NCBI GenBank assembly: GCA_051867615.1 | Contig: JBJDYU010000013.1 | Coordinates: 13,218-77,217 of the forward strand | Origin: RGIG5472 sp051867615 | GTDB taxonomy: Bacteria; Bacillota; Clostridia; Oscillospirales; Oscillospiraceae | Length of the DNA: 64,000 nucleotides | Direction of reading: 5' to 3' | Shown here: positions 8,136 to 15,743 of the stretch, in pieces | Layout: every line of letters starts with the position of its first letter | Position numbering within the stretch: position 1 is the stretch's first letter | Position numbers and translations under genes: made by a program | Notes under the pieces: generated by a model | What the model was told of the DNA's origin: nothing | The model's input: only the letters and a program-made list of their open reading frames with translations | Database searches by the model: none

Positions 8136-8961
8136 CATCTGTACCCTCTTTCCCGACTCGGTGGACGCCATGCTGAACGTGAGCATTCTGGGCCGGGCGC
8201 AGCAGCGGGGCCACATCGTCATCCGCACCCACCAGATCCGGGACTACACCACCAACAAGCAGATGCAGGTGGACGACTACCCCTACGGCGGCGGGCGCGG
8301 CGCGGTGATGCAGGCGGACCCCCTCTACCGCTGCTGGAAGCACGTCGTCGAGGAGGCCGGCCCCGGCCGCACCATCTATATGTCCCCTTGCGGCCGCACC
8401 TTTACCCAGCAGGTGGCGAAGGAGCTGTACCGCAGCTACGACCATTTCATCCTCATCTGCGGCCACTACGAGGGCGTGGACCAGCGCTTCATCGACGAGT
8501 GCGTGGACGAGGAGCTGTCCATCGGAGATTTCGTCCTCACCGGCGGCGAGATCCCCGCCATGGCGGTGGCGGACGCCCTCTGCCGCATGGCCCCCGGCGT
8601 GCTGCCGGAGGAGAGCTGCTACACCGAGGAATCCCACTGGGACGGGCTGCTGGAATACCCCCAGTACTCCCGGCCGGAGGAGTGGCACGGCCGCCGGGTG
8701 CCGGAGGTGCTGCTCAGCGGCCACCACGGCAACGTGGCGAACTGGCGGAAAAAGGAGAGCTATATCCGCACCATGCTGCGCAGGCCCGACCTCTTCGCCC
8801 GGTTCGACGAGAGCAGGCTCACCACCAAGGCGGAGCGCCGCCTGCTGGCGGAGGCCAAGGCGGAATACAGGGAGCGTCTCGCGGCGCAGACTGCGGAAAG
8901 CGCCGGACAGGCGGAGAATACGGAAGGAGCGGAAAACACGGAGAGCGCGGGAAAGGAGTAA
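8125..8961 (+). CDS. trmD: tRNA (guanine-N1-)-methyltransferase TrmD
   Basis: A 278-residue SPOUT methyltransferase that makes m1G37 in tRNA. Visible are MRIDICTLFPDSVD, YGGGRGAVMQADPLY, the SAM-binding knot around CGHYEGVDQRFID and SIGDFVLTGGEIPAM, and QYSRPEEWHGRRVPEVLLSG. The core ends near residue 245. An extra tail of about 30 residues is acidic and repetitive (AENTEGAENTESAG), which is not usual for TrmD and is probably disordered. rplS, the usual next gene, is absent; a membrane protein gene follows after 2 nt. Confidence 0.96.
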   Translation: MRIDICTLFPDSVDAMLNVSILGRAQQRGHIVIRTHQIRDYTTNKQMQVDDYPYGGGRGAVMQADPLYRCWKHVVEEAGPGRTIYMSPCGRTFTQQVAKELYRSYDHFILICGHYEGVDQRFIDECVDEELSIGDFVLTGGEIPAMAVADALCRMAPGVLPEESCYTEESHWDGLLEYPQYSRPEEWHGRRVPEVLLSGHHGNVANWRKKESYIRTMLRRPDLFARFDESRLTTKAERRLLAEAKAEYRERLAAQTAESAGQAENTEGAENTESAGKE

Positions 8962-8963
8962 GC

Positions 8964-9536
8964 ATGGACATCATTTTCTACGGTCTGATCTTTCTTCTCA
9001 TCGACATCCGCATCAACTACGTCAGCCTGATGCCGGCCTTCGTGGGCTACATCCTGATGTATGTCGGCCTGGGGAAGGTGCGGCACGAGAGCAGCCGCTT
9101 CGCCGCCCTGCGGCCCTGGTGTCTGGGCATGGCGGTCTATCGGGGCTGCCTCAACATTCTCAGCCTCTTAGGCTCCTTCGACGGCAACGGCACTGCCCTC
9201 CTCTCGAGCCTGATCAACACGGCGGCGGGCCTGTACATCCTCTACCGGCTCGTCCAGGGCGTGGCGGAGACGGAGAGCCATTACCCCGGCGCGGAGCTGG
9301 AGGCAAAGACGCTGCGGCAGCGCTGGCAGTGGCTCCTCGCCGCCGACGTGGTGCTGCTGCTCGCATTCATAGGCGCCGGAGCGTTTTTCACGCTGCTTGC
9401 GGCGCTGGCAGGCTTCACCGTGTCCGTACTGTTCCTCATGGCCTTCCACCGCTGCCGCCGGGCCTACGCCGCGGCGGTGAAAAAAGCGGCGGCGGACGGC
9501 GAGAACGCGGAACCCCAAGGGCCGGACGTGGAATGA
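8964..9536 (+). CDS. Uncharacterised integral membrane protein
   Basis: A 190-residue protein that I do not recognise. It has about four to five hydrophobic segments (starts of the runs: DIIFYGLIFLLID, SLMPAFVGYILMYVGLG, LLAADVVLLLAFIGAGAFF and LAALAGFTVSVLFLMAF) and a polar, Ala/Lys/Glu-rich C-terminus. It starts 2 nt after trmD behind GGAG and is followed by a strong terminator, so it is the last gene of rimM-trmD-orf. Nothing in the sequence points to an activity. Confidence 0.8.
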   Translation: MDIIFYGLIFLLIDIRINYVSLMPAFVGYILMYVGLGKVRHESSRFAALRPWCLGMAVYRGCLNILSLLGSFDGNGTALLSSLINTAAGLYILYRLVQGVAETESHYPGAELEAKTLRQRWQWLLAADVVLLLAFIGAGAFFTLLAALAGFTVSVLFLMAFHRCRRAYAAAVKKAAADGENAEPQGPDVE

Positions 9537-9546
9537 TTTCTCCCTT

Positions 9547-9584
9547 CCCTGCCGGGCGCAGACGCACCCGGCAGGGCTTTTTTA
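9547..9584 (+). terminator. Terminator of rimM-trmD-orf
   Basis: CCCTGCCGGG (9547-9556) pairs with CCCGGCAGGG (9567-9576), followed by CTTTTTTTAT. Confidence 0.88.
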
Positions 9585-9635
9585 TCCTGTCCGGAACAGT
9601 ACAGGCCGCAGAGAAAAATATTTTTCCAAACCCTA

Positions 9636-9665
9636 TTGACAATTTTGCCGTAAGATGGATATAAT
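9636..9665 (+). promoter_or_regulatory. Promoter of the riboswitch-controlled cation ATPase
   Basis: TTGACA (9636-9641) and a perfect TATAAT (9660-9665) spaced by 18 nt; transcription would start near 9672, just ahead of the aptamer. Confidence 0.82.
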
Positions 9666-9679
9666 ACTTGGTACAATTT

Positions 9680-9800
9680 CCGTGAGGGAGTAGCGAGCGC
9701 GGCTTATCCGCGTAGCAAGTCAACATACCGATCGTTTTTCGGTCTGGCTTGTTTTAAATCGCGAGACTCATGTATAACTGCGAAGCTATACAGGGGTCTT
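9680..9800 (+). ncRNA. yybP-ykoY family manganese riboswitch
   Basis: The leader carries the hallmark blocks of the yybP-ykoY Mn2+ aptamer in order: GGGAGTAGC at 9686-9694, a GC-rich variable stem (GCGCGG with CCGCG), AGTCAACATACCGA at 9718-9731 paired across a T-loop with TCGGT, and GCGAGACTCATG at 9761-9772. RNAs of this class bind Mn2+ and control Mn exporters and P-type ATPases. The 3' side GGGTCTT (9794-9800) can pair with AAGACCC (9819-9825), which competes with the terminator below. I identified it by eye from memory of the consensus; a covariance search would confirm it. Confidence 0.8.
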
Positions 9801-9818
9801 TTCATAAATCTGTCAAAC

Positions 9819-9865
9819 AAGACCCGGTATAGCCTGCGTGGTTATGCCTGGGTCTTTTCTTTTGC
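9819..9865 (+). terminator. Riboswitch expression platform: conditional terminator
   Basis: AAGACCC (9819-9825) pairs with GGGTCTT (9850-9856) with an inner GGTATAGCC/GGTTATGCC stem, followed by TTCTTTT. An identical GGGTCTT at 9794-9800 can capture the same 5' arm, giving mutually exclusive terminator and antiterminator. It lies about 65 nt before the ATPase start. Confidence 0.72.
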
Positions 9866-9930
9866 CCCGCGCCAAGGGGCGGCGTGTTCCCTCACCTTTG
9901 GATGCGTATATCAAACAGGGAGGTTTCTCG

Positions 9931-12567
9931 ATGCGATACTATTGCGAAGACAAGGAAGAAGTCCTGCGGTCACTCAGCACCTCCGAAGCCGGCCTCAGCG
10001 AGAACGAGGCGCGAAAGCGGCTGGAGCAAAACGGCAAGAACCGGCTGGTGGCCGCCAAGGGCAAGAGCCTGCTGCGCCGCTTTTTCGAGCAGCTGGCGGA
10101 CCCCATGATCCTCATCCTGCTGGCGGCGGCCGCCATCAGCGGCATACTGGCCGTGATGGAAAACGACAGCTTTGCCGACGTCATCATCATTCTGGCGGTG
10201 GTCATCGTCAACGCCGTGCTGGGCGTCTATCAGGAGAGCAAGGCGGAAAAGGCCATCGAGGCCCTGCAGGAGATGTCCGCCGCCACCTCCCGGGTGCTGC
10301 GGGACGGCAAGGTGCGCGTCATCCGCAGCGAGGATCTGGTGGTGGGCGACGTGGTGCTGCTGGAAGCCGGCGACGCGGTCCCCGCGGACGCCCGCATTCT
10401 GGAAAGCGCCAGTTTGAAGGTGGAGGAGGCCGCCCTCACCGGCGAGTCCGTGCCTGTCACCAAGTTCATCGACATCATTCAGCTCTCCGACGGGGCGAAG
10501 GACGTGCCTCTCGGCGACCGCAAAAACATGGTCTACATGGGCGGCGCCGTGGTCTACGGCCGTGGCAGCGCCGTGGTCACCGCCACCGGCATGGACACGG
10601 AAATGGGCAAGATCGCCGGCGCGCTGGCCCAGGCCGAGGAGGGCGAGACCCCGCTGCAGATCAAGCTGAGCCAGCTGTCGAAGATCCTGACCTGGCTGGT
10701 GCTGGGCATCTGCGCGGTGGTGTTCGGCGTGCAGCTGCTGAGGGCCGGGAGTCTTGATTTTGAGCTGGTGCTCAGCTCCTTCATGGTGGCGGTGTCTCTG
10801 GCCGTGGCGGCCATCCCCGAGGGCCTTGCCGCCGTGGTGACGGTGGTACTCTCCATCGGCGTCACCAATATGTCCAAGCGCAACGCCATCATCCGCCGGC
10901 TCACCGCCGTGGAGACCCTGGGCTGCGCCCAGATCATCTGCTCCGACAAGACCGGCACCCTGACCCAGAATAAAATGACCGTGGTGGACCACTTCGGTGA
11001 GGACGAAAAGCGTCTCGCCGCCGCCATGGCCCTTTGCAGCGACGCGGAGCTGGACGGCGAGGGCGGCGTCACCGGCGAGCCTACCGAGGCGGCTCTCGTG
11101 GCCTGGGCCGACAAGCTGGGGCTGGACAAGCCCACGCTGAAGGAAAAGCTGCCCCGCTGCGGCGAGGCCCCCTTCGATTCCGGACGGAAGATGATGTCCA
11201 CCGTCCACAAAACCGACGGCGGCTTCATCCAGTACACCAAGGGCGCGCCGGACGTGGTCATCGGACGATGCACCCATTATCTCGAAAACGGCAAGGCCGT
11301 CCCCATGACGGAGGAATACGCCGCCCGCATTCTTGCCGCCAACAAGGCCATGGCTGACCGCGCGCTGCGGGTACTGGCCTGCGCCGAACGGGTCTGGGCC
11401 GAGGAGCCCGGGCAGTATGAGGCGGAATATCTGGAGCAGCAGCTCTGCTTTACGGGCCTCGGCGGCATGATCGACCCGGTCCGCCCGGAGGTAAAGGGCG
11501 CCATTGTGAAGTGCCGCGAGGCCGGCATCCGCCCCATTATGATCACCGGCGACCACATCGACACCGCCGTGGCCATCGCGAGGGAGCTGGGCATCATCAC
11601 GGCGGAGACCCGGGCCATCACCGGCGCGCAGCTCAGCGACATGAGCGACGAGGAATTCGAGCGGTGCTTTGAGAGCATCAGCGTCTACGCCCGCGTACAG
11701 CCCGAGCACAAGACCCGCATCGTCAACGCCTGGCGCAAGGCCGGCTACGTCACCGCCATGACCGGCGACGGCGTGAACGACGCTCCCTCCATCAAGGCGG
11801 CGGACATCGGCGTGGGCATGGGCATCACCGGCACTGACGTGACCAAGAACGTGGCGGACATGGTGCTGGCGGACGACAACTTCGCCACCATCGTGGGCGC
11901 CGTGGAGGAGGGCCGGAGGATCTACGACAACATCCGCAAGGCCATCCAGTTCCTGCTGGGCTCCAACATGAGCGAGGTGCTCAGCATCTTCTTCGCCACC
12001 CTCATGGGCTTTACCATCCTGCAGCCGGTGCATCTGCTGTGGATCAACCTTGTGACGGACTGCTTCCCGGCGCTGGCTCTCGGCATGGAAAAGGCGGAGC
12101 CCCACATCATGCGGCGCAAGCCCCGCGACGCCAAGGCCGGCGTCTTTGCCGGCGGCATGGCCTTCGACGTGGCCTATCAGGGCGCTCTCGTGACGCTGCT
12201 GGTCCTCGCCTCCTACTTCATCGGCCATTTCATGGAGACCGGCACCTGGGCCATCACCAACAGCGCCGACGGCACCACCATGGCCTTCCTGACCATGTCC
12301 ATGGCGGAGATCTTCCACAGCCTGAATATGCGCTCCCAGCGGGGCAGCATCTTCCGTCTCGGCTCCCAGAACAAGGCGCTCCTCATCGCCGCGGTCTGCT
12401 CCCTCATCGCCACCACCGTGGTCTGCGAGATCCCCTTCCTGGCCGCCGCTTTCGAGTTCACCAGCGTGGAGCTGGGCGAATACCTCATCGCCATCGCCCT
12501 CGGCGCCTGCGTCATCCCCATCGTGGAGCTGGTGAAGTATTTCCAGCGCCGCGCCGCCAGAACCTGA
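9931..12567 (+). CDS. P2-type cation-transporting ATPase (Ca2+/Mn2+ class)
   Basis: An 878-residue P-type ATPase. After an N-terminal cation-ATPase domain come TGES (near residue 170), the phosphorylation motif CSDKTGTLTQNKMT (D339), KGAPD in the nucleotide domain, and TGDGVNDAPSIKAADIGVGMG (near residue 611), with about ten membrane segments. The family pumps Ca2+ or Mn2+ out of the cytosol. The Mn2+ riboswitch in its leader argues for manganese export, or at least Mn-responsive expression. The start at 9931 (MRYYCEDKEE) follows CAGGGAGG by 7 nt; the longer frame from 9838 begins inside the terminator hairpin and was rejected. Single-gene transcript. Confidence 0.95.
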   Translation: MRYYCEDKEEVLRSLSTSEAGLSENEARKRLEQNGKNRLVAAKGKSLLRRFFEQLADPMILILLAAAAISGILAVMENDSFADVIIILAVVIVNAVLGVYQESKAEKAIEALQEMSAATSRVLRDGKVRVIRSEDLVVGDVVLLEAGDAVPADARILESASLKVEEAALTGESVPVTKFIDIIQLSDGAKDVPLGDRKNMVYMGGAVVYGRGSAVVTATGMDTEMGKIAGALAQAEEGETPLQIKLSQLSKILTWLVLGICAVVFGVQLLRAGSLDFELVLSSFMVAVSLAVAAIPEGLAAVVTVVLSIGVTNMSKRNAIIRRLTAVETLGCAQIICSDKTGTLTQNKMTVVDHFGEDEKRLAAAMALCSDAELDGEGGVTGEPTEAALVAWADKLGLDKPTLKEKLPRCGEAPFDSGRKMMSTVHKTDGGFIQYTKGAPDVVIGRCTHYLENGKAVPMTEEYAARILAANKAMADRALRVLACAERVWAEEPGQYEAEYLEQQLCFTGLGGMIDPVRPEVKGAIVKCREAGIRPIMITGDHIDTAVAIARELGIITAETRAITGAQLSDMSDEEFERCFESISVYARVQPEHKTRIVNAWRKAGYVTAMTGDGVNDAPSIKAADIGVGMGITGTDVTKNVADMVLADDNFATIVGAVEEGRRIYDNIRKAIQFLLGSNMSEVLSIFFATLMGFTILQPVHLLWINLVTDCFPALALGMEKAEPHIMRRKPRDAKAGVFAGGMAFDVAYQGALVTLLVLASYFIGHFMETGTWAITNSADGTTMAFLTMSMAEIFHSLNMRSQRGSIFRLGSQNKALLIAAVCSLIATTVVCEIPFLAAAFEFTSVELGEYLIAIALGACVIPIVELVKYFQRRAART

Positions 12568-12600
12568 GCGCCCAGCAAAACTTTCATATATCAAGCGCAA

Positions 12601-12631
12601 GCCCCGGGACAGCCGTCCCGGGGCTTTTTTT
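12601..12631 (+). terminator. Terminator of the cation ATPase gene
   Basis: GCCCCGGGAC (12601-12610) pairs with GTCCCGGGGC (12615-12624), followed by seven T. Confidence 0.92.
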
Positions 12632-12722
12632 GCGCGCTCAATAGCAGCGCGCCGCGCTGGCTTTTAAGTTTACATAAAGTCGCAGCGTGTCCGTCGAAGA
12701 TGGTTACAATTCCCATCAAATT

Positions 12723-12739
12723 TGTTACTATTTTGTATA
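12723..12739 (+). promoter_or_regulatory. Possible WalR-type box upstream of the 3D-domain gene
   Basis: TGTTAC, 5 nt, TGTATA matches the WalR consensus TGTWAH-N5-TGTWAH at 11 of 12 positions. It lies about 80 nt upstream of the -35. WalR controls wall-lytic genes in Bacillus, so the context is suitable, but a match this short can be chance. The rest of the 12632-12784 interval shows nothing I can support. Confidence 0.25.
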
Positions 12740-12784
12740 AGCCGTCGGGGGCTTGATCCCGGGTTTTTCACCGGATTTTCAGCT

Positions 12785-12824
12785 CAAGTGGGAGCGGTTA
12801 TTTCTTTTCGACCGCTCAAACTTG
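12785..12824. promoter_or_regulatory. 14-bp imperfect inverted repeat overlapping the -35
   Basis: CAAGTGGGAGCGGT (12785-12798) and ACCGCTCAAACTTG (12811-12824) match at 12 of 14 positions. The right arm overlaps the -35 TTGACA of the 3D-domain gene, the usual place for a repressor or activator site. Confidence 0.45.
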
Positions 12825-12850
12825 ACAAAAGTGGGGAATTGGTGTATAGT
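12822..12850 (+). promoter_or_regulatory. Promoter of the G5/3D-domain gene
   Basis: TTGACA (12822-12827) and TATAGT (12845-12850) with a 17-nt spacer. The transcript would have a leader of about 115 nt. Confidence 0.85.
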
Positions 12851-12864
12851 GCTCCTTGCTTTTT

Positions 12865-12889
12865 CAAAAGTTACAGTTTTGTAACCTTT
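12865..12889. promoter_or_regulatory. Inverted repeat in the 5' leader of the 3D-domain gene
   Basis: CAAAAGTTACA (12865-12875) and TGTAACCTTTG (12879-12889) form an 11-bp inverted repeat with one mismatch around a 3-4 nt centre. It lies just downstream of the transcription start and is a candidate operator or RNA hairpin. Confidence 0.45.
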
Positions 12890-12970
12890 GTCATTTTTCT
12901 TCCAGCAACTGTATAAATGCAGGAAAATGGAGGAAAACTGAGGACAGAAAGCCATACTCTGGAGGTATCT

Positions 12971-13954
12971 ATGATTCGAAGCTTTGACCGACGGCCCGCC
13001 GCCCGCCACACCGGGCGCAGCGCCGTCTCCGCCCTGCTGACGCTGGCGCTGGCCGTGTGTCTGCTGGGCGTGACCTACGCCGACGCGCTGGACACGCGCG
13101 CCGCGTGGCGTTTCTCTGCGCCGCAGGACCTGACGGGCCGCGTGTTCTTCACGGGCCTGGCGGAGGATGCGCCGGAGGACTACCGTTTTTCCGCCGGCGG
13201 GAGCCTTTCCCTGCTGCGCCGCGACCTCTCCCTCCCCGTGGTGACGGAGGAGGAGACGGTGGCGGAGCTGCTGCACCGCCTGGACATCTCGCTGGAGGAG
13301 GATGAAGCGGTGCTGGTGGATTTCACCGGGGATATCCCGGCGCTCTCCATCGCCTCCGACTTCACCTGCGAGGTGGAGTGGCGCGAACCGGTGGCCTGCG
13401 CCACCCGCTATGAGGAAAACAGCTCCCTCGCCTGGGGCGAGGAGACGGTGGTGCAGGAGGGCCGGGACGGCTACATCCCCCACACCTCCCTCGTGTGGGT
13501 GGAAAACGGCCGCGCGACCGTCTCCTTCCCCCTCTTCACCGGGGACAGCACCGCCCAGGATGAGATCATCCAGTACGGCACCCGCAGCAAAAACGCCACG
13601 GTGCAGGTGCTAAGCTACACCGGCGGCACCGTCAACGTGAACGGTCAGGCGCTGCGCTACTCCAAGTGCCTGCGCATGACCGGCACGGCTTACACCGCCG
13701 GGGTGGGCGAGGTGGACACCGTCACCGCCACCGGCACCACCGTCCATGTGGGCGTGGTGGCCGTGGACCGCCGGGTCATCCCCCTGGGCTCCCGGCTCTA
13801 TATCGAGACTGCCAGGGGCAGCTACGTCTACGGCGTCGCCGTGGCGGAGGACACCGGCGTGAAGGGCAACGTCATCGATCTGTACATGGCGAGCTACGCC
13901 GACTGCGTCAACTTCGGCCGCCGGGCGGTGAACGTCTATATTCTCGAGTCATAA
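12971..13954 (+). CDS. Exported G5 and 3D domain protein (YabE/YocH-like cell-wall protein)
   Basis: A 327-residue exported protein. An N-terminal signal anchor spans about residues 18-37. A middle region includes a G5-type module ending DEIIQYGTRSK, and the C-terminal 3D domain (MTGTAYTAGVGEVDTV ... EDTGVKGNVIDLYM) carries the three conserved aspartates. 3D domains are related to lytic transglycosylase folds and occur in resuscitation and wall-remodelling proteins. The start at 12971 has GGAGG 5 nt upstream; the ATG at 12917 adds a non-signal extension. In Bacillus the related yabE lies beside rnmV and ksgA (rsmA); here rsmA follows and rnmV is missing. The stop codon lies in the left end of a palindromic repeat element. 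Confidence 0.9.
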   Translation: MIRSFDRRPAARHTGRSAVSALLTLALAVCLLGVTYADALDTRAAWRFSAPQDLTGRVFFTGLAEDAPEDYRFSAGGSLSLLRRDLSLPVVTEEETVAELLHRLDISLEEDEAVLVDFTGDIPALSIASDFTCEVEWREPVACATRYEENSSLAWGEETVVQEGRDGYIPHTSLVWVENGRATVSFPLFTGDSTAQDEIIQYGTRSKNATVQVLSYTGGTVNVNGQALRYSKCLRMTGTAYTAGVGEVDTVTATGTTVHVGVVAVDRRVIPLGSRLYIETARGSYVYGVAVAEDTGVKGNVIDLYMASYADCVNFGRRAVNVYILES

Positions 13955-14198
13955 CCACCGGCTAAGCCGGTGGCTTGAGTTGGCCCTATAAGGGCCTATT
14001 ACCGGCAAGCGTCTCAAGACGCACTGAAATTTTTTCACTCGCATCACTTGCCCTGCAGCCCGTAAACGGGCGATCACCGTTCTAACAGAAGCTTTCTATT
14101 ATTGAAAACTTCCTGTTAGCGGCTCGCTTCGCTCGATGCTTGAAGCTAAAGCTTTTACGGGACACCTCCACCGGCAGAGCCGGTGGTTTCCGTGACCA
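13945..14198 (+). mobile_element. Palindromic IS200/IS605-like remnant without a transposase (PATE-like)
   Basis: The roughly 250-bp element begins CGAGTCATAACCACC. A left hairpin CCACCGGC-TAA-GCCGGTGG is followed by GGCCCTATAAGGGCC. At the right end the same stem recurs as CCACCGGC-AGA-GCCGGTGG near 14169-14187. The interior has further hairpins (TAACAG...CTGTTA; GGCTCGCTTCGCTC) but no open reading frame. Matched subterminal hairpins rather than inverted termini are typical of IS200/IS605 elements. The first 56 nt recur exactly at 63945-64000. It lies between the 3D-domain gene and that gene's terminator. Confidence 0.6.
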
Positions 14199-14206
14199 AT
14201 GACGGC

Positions 14207-14240
14207 AAGACCGGCCGGGCGCAGCGCCCGGCCGGTCTTG
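14207..14240 (+). terminator. Probable original terminator of the 3D-domain gene
   Basis: AAGACCGGCCGGGCGC (14207-14222) pairs with GCGCCCGGCCGGTCTT (14224-14239). The T-run is weak. It lies directly after the palindromic element, as if the element had inserted between gene and terminator. Confidence 0.5.
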
Positions 14241-14293
14241 TATAAGCTCTCTCAGCCCTCTCGCGCCCCTTTTCATGCAGCAAACAAATTGTT

Positions 14294-14322
14294 TTGCAAA
14301 ATGCGGTCGCTTCCGCTATAAT
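14294..14322 (+). promoter_or_regulatory. Promoter of rsmA
   Basis: TTGCAA (14294-14299) and TATAAT (14317-14322), 17-nt spacer, about 34 nt before the rsmA translation start. Confidence 0.78.
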
Positions 14323-14362
14323 GGCAGAGATAAGCGAAACCACCGCGAAAAGGAGACGGCCA

Positions 14363-15229
14363 ATGGAGCTTTGCGATCTGAACGTGATACGGGAGCTGCT
14401 GGCGCGCCACGGCTTCCATTTTTCCAAATCCATGGGGCAGAATTTCCTCACCGACCCCGCCGTGCCGCCGGCCATCGCCGCCGCCTCCGGCGCGGACGAG
14501 AGCTGCGGCGTGCTGGAGATCGGCCCCGGCATCGGCACGCTGACCCAGGAGCTGTGCCGCATAGCGGGCAGGGTGGCGTCGGTGGAGGTAGACAAGACCC
14601 TCCTGCCGGTGCTGGAGGAGACCATGGCAGGCTTTTCGAATTTCACCCTCATCCCCGGCGACATTCTGAAAACAGACCTGCCCGCTCTGGTGGCCCGGGA
14701 GTTTCCGGGGCTCACGCCCATCGTCTGCGCGAACCTCCCCTACAATATCACCACGCCTGTGCTGACGGCGCTGGTGCGGGCGGGCTGCTTTGCCTCCCTG
14801 ACGGTGCTCATCCAGAAGGAGGTGGCGGAGCGCATCTGCGCGAAAAGCGGCACGGCGGAATACGGCGCTTTTTCCGTGTTCATGCAGTTCTACACCGAGC
14901 CGGAAAAGCTCTTTGACGTGCCGAACACCTGCTTCGTCCCCCGGCCCAAGGTGACTTCGTCGGTGCTACACTGCCGCGTGCGGGAGACCCCCGCCGCCGA
15001 GGCAAAGGACGAGGCGCTGTTCCACCGCACTGTCCGCGCCGCCTTCGCCATGCGGCGCAAAACGCTGCTGAACAGTCTCGCCGGGGGCTTTGGAGAGCTG
15101 ACGAAGGCGCAGCTCGCCGAGGCTATCGCCGCCTGCGGCCTGCCGGCGGACATCCGGGGCGAACGGATGGAAATTCGTGAATTCGCGGCGCTGAGCGAGC
15201 GGCTCGGCGCGCTGCTGCAGGAGGTATGA
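14363..15229 (+). CDS. rsmA: 16S rRNA dimethyladenosine methyltransferase RsmA (KsgA)
   Basis: A 288-residue enzyme that dimethylates A1518 and A1519 of 16S rRNA. Visible are the RsmA opening FHFSKSMGQNFLTDP, the SAM site VLEIGPGIGTLTQEL, and the catalytic NLPYNIT motif. The start at 14363 follows AAGGAGA by 7 nt; the frame upstream overlaps the promoter. It overlaps the next gene's earliest ATG by 4 nt. Confidence 0.97.
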   Translation: MELCDLNVIRELLARHGFHFSKSMGQNFLTDPAVPPAIAAASGADESCGVLEIGPGIGTLTQELCRIAGRVASVEVDKTLLPVLEETMAGFSNFTLIPGDILKTDLPALVAREFPGLTPIVCANLPYNITTPVLTALVRAGCFASLTVLIQKEVAERICAKSGTAEYGAFSVFMQFYTEPEKLFDVPNTCFVPRPKVTSSVLHCRVRETPAAEAKDEALFHRTVRAAFAMRRKTLLNSLAGGFGELTKAQLAEAIAACGLPADIRGERMEIREFAALSERLGALLQEV

Positions 15230-15231
15230 GC

Positions 15232-15678
15232 ATGAGATTTGCCAATGAAGAAAAGTCCCTCACCATCACGGTGAAGGACTACGAGTTCCCGGAGCGCACG
15301 GGGAACGCGGAGGAATACGATTACGACGCCAACTGGCTGGTGCTGCGGGGCGTGTACCGGGAGGGGCGGAGCGAGCGCAGCTTTGAAAACAGCTGCCTGC
15401 TCACCGGCGAGCTGCTGGCCCTCTCCGCCGGGCTGAAGCTCCTGGCCGCCGGCGTGCGGGACAGCTATGAAAGCGAGTTCAACGACCCCTACTTCGAGGT
15501 CACGGCGGAGGTCATAGGTCTGGGCCGGTATCTGATCTACGCCGCCTTCTCCATGCTGGTGGAGGAGGACCGCTGGGAGAGCTTCGGCGTGGAGAGCTTT
15601 CTGGACGATGCGGGGCTGAAGGCCCTCATCGCGGAGGTGGACGAGGCCGCCCGGGCTTTCCCGGAGAAGAAAGGCTGA
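15232..15678 (+). CDS. Small acidic protein, WapI-like immunity family (tentative)
   Basis: A 148-residue acidic protein. The EEYDYDANWLVLRG and SCLLTGELLALS segments resemble the DUF family that includes the WapI immunity protein of Bacillus; no toxin gene is adjacent, so a housekeeping or orphan role is equally possible. I chose the second ATG (15232, MRFANEEKSLTI) because GGAGG ends 7 nt before it; the first ATG at 15226 is too close. Coupled to rsmA. Confidence 0.6.
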   Translation: MRFANEEKSLTITVKDYEFPERTGNAEEYDYDANWLVLRGVYREGRSERSFENSCLLTGELLALSAGLKLLAAGVRDSYESEFNDPYFEVTAEVIGLGRYLIYAAFSMLVEEDRWESFGVESFLDDAGLKALIAEVDEAARAFPEKKG

Positions 15679-15693
15679 ACTTCACAAAACAGG

Positions 15694-15726
15694 CAGGGCG
15701 CGGCCGAAAAGCCGCGCCCTGTTTGC
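15694..15726 (+). terminator. Terminator after rsmA-orf
   Basis: CAGGGCGCGGC (15694-15704) pairs with GCCGCGCCCTG (15711-15721), followed by TTTGC; a modest T-run. Confidence 0.65.
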
Positions 15727-15743
15727 TGTAAAGGGTCGTTTTC

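Noticed and set aside
9970..12600. An 876-codon minus-strand frame opposite the cation ATPase
   Set aside because: It is rich in His, Gly and Ala, typical of the complement of a high-GC gene, and has no family signature; the plus strand has a complete P-type ATPase.
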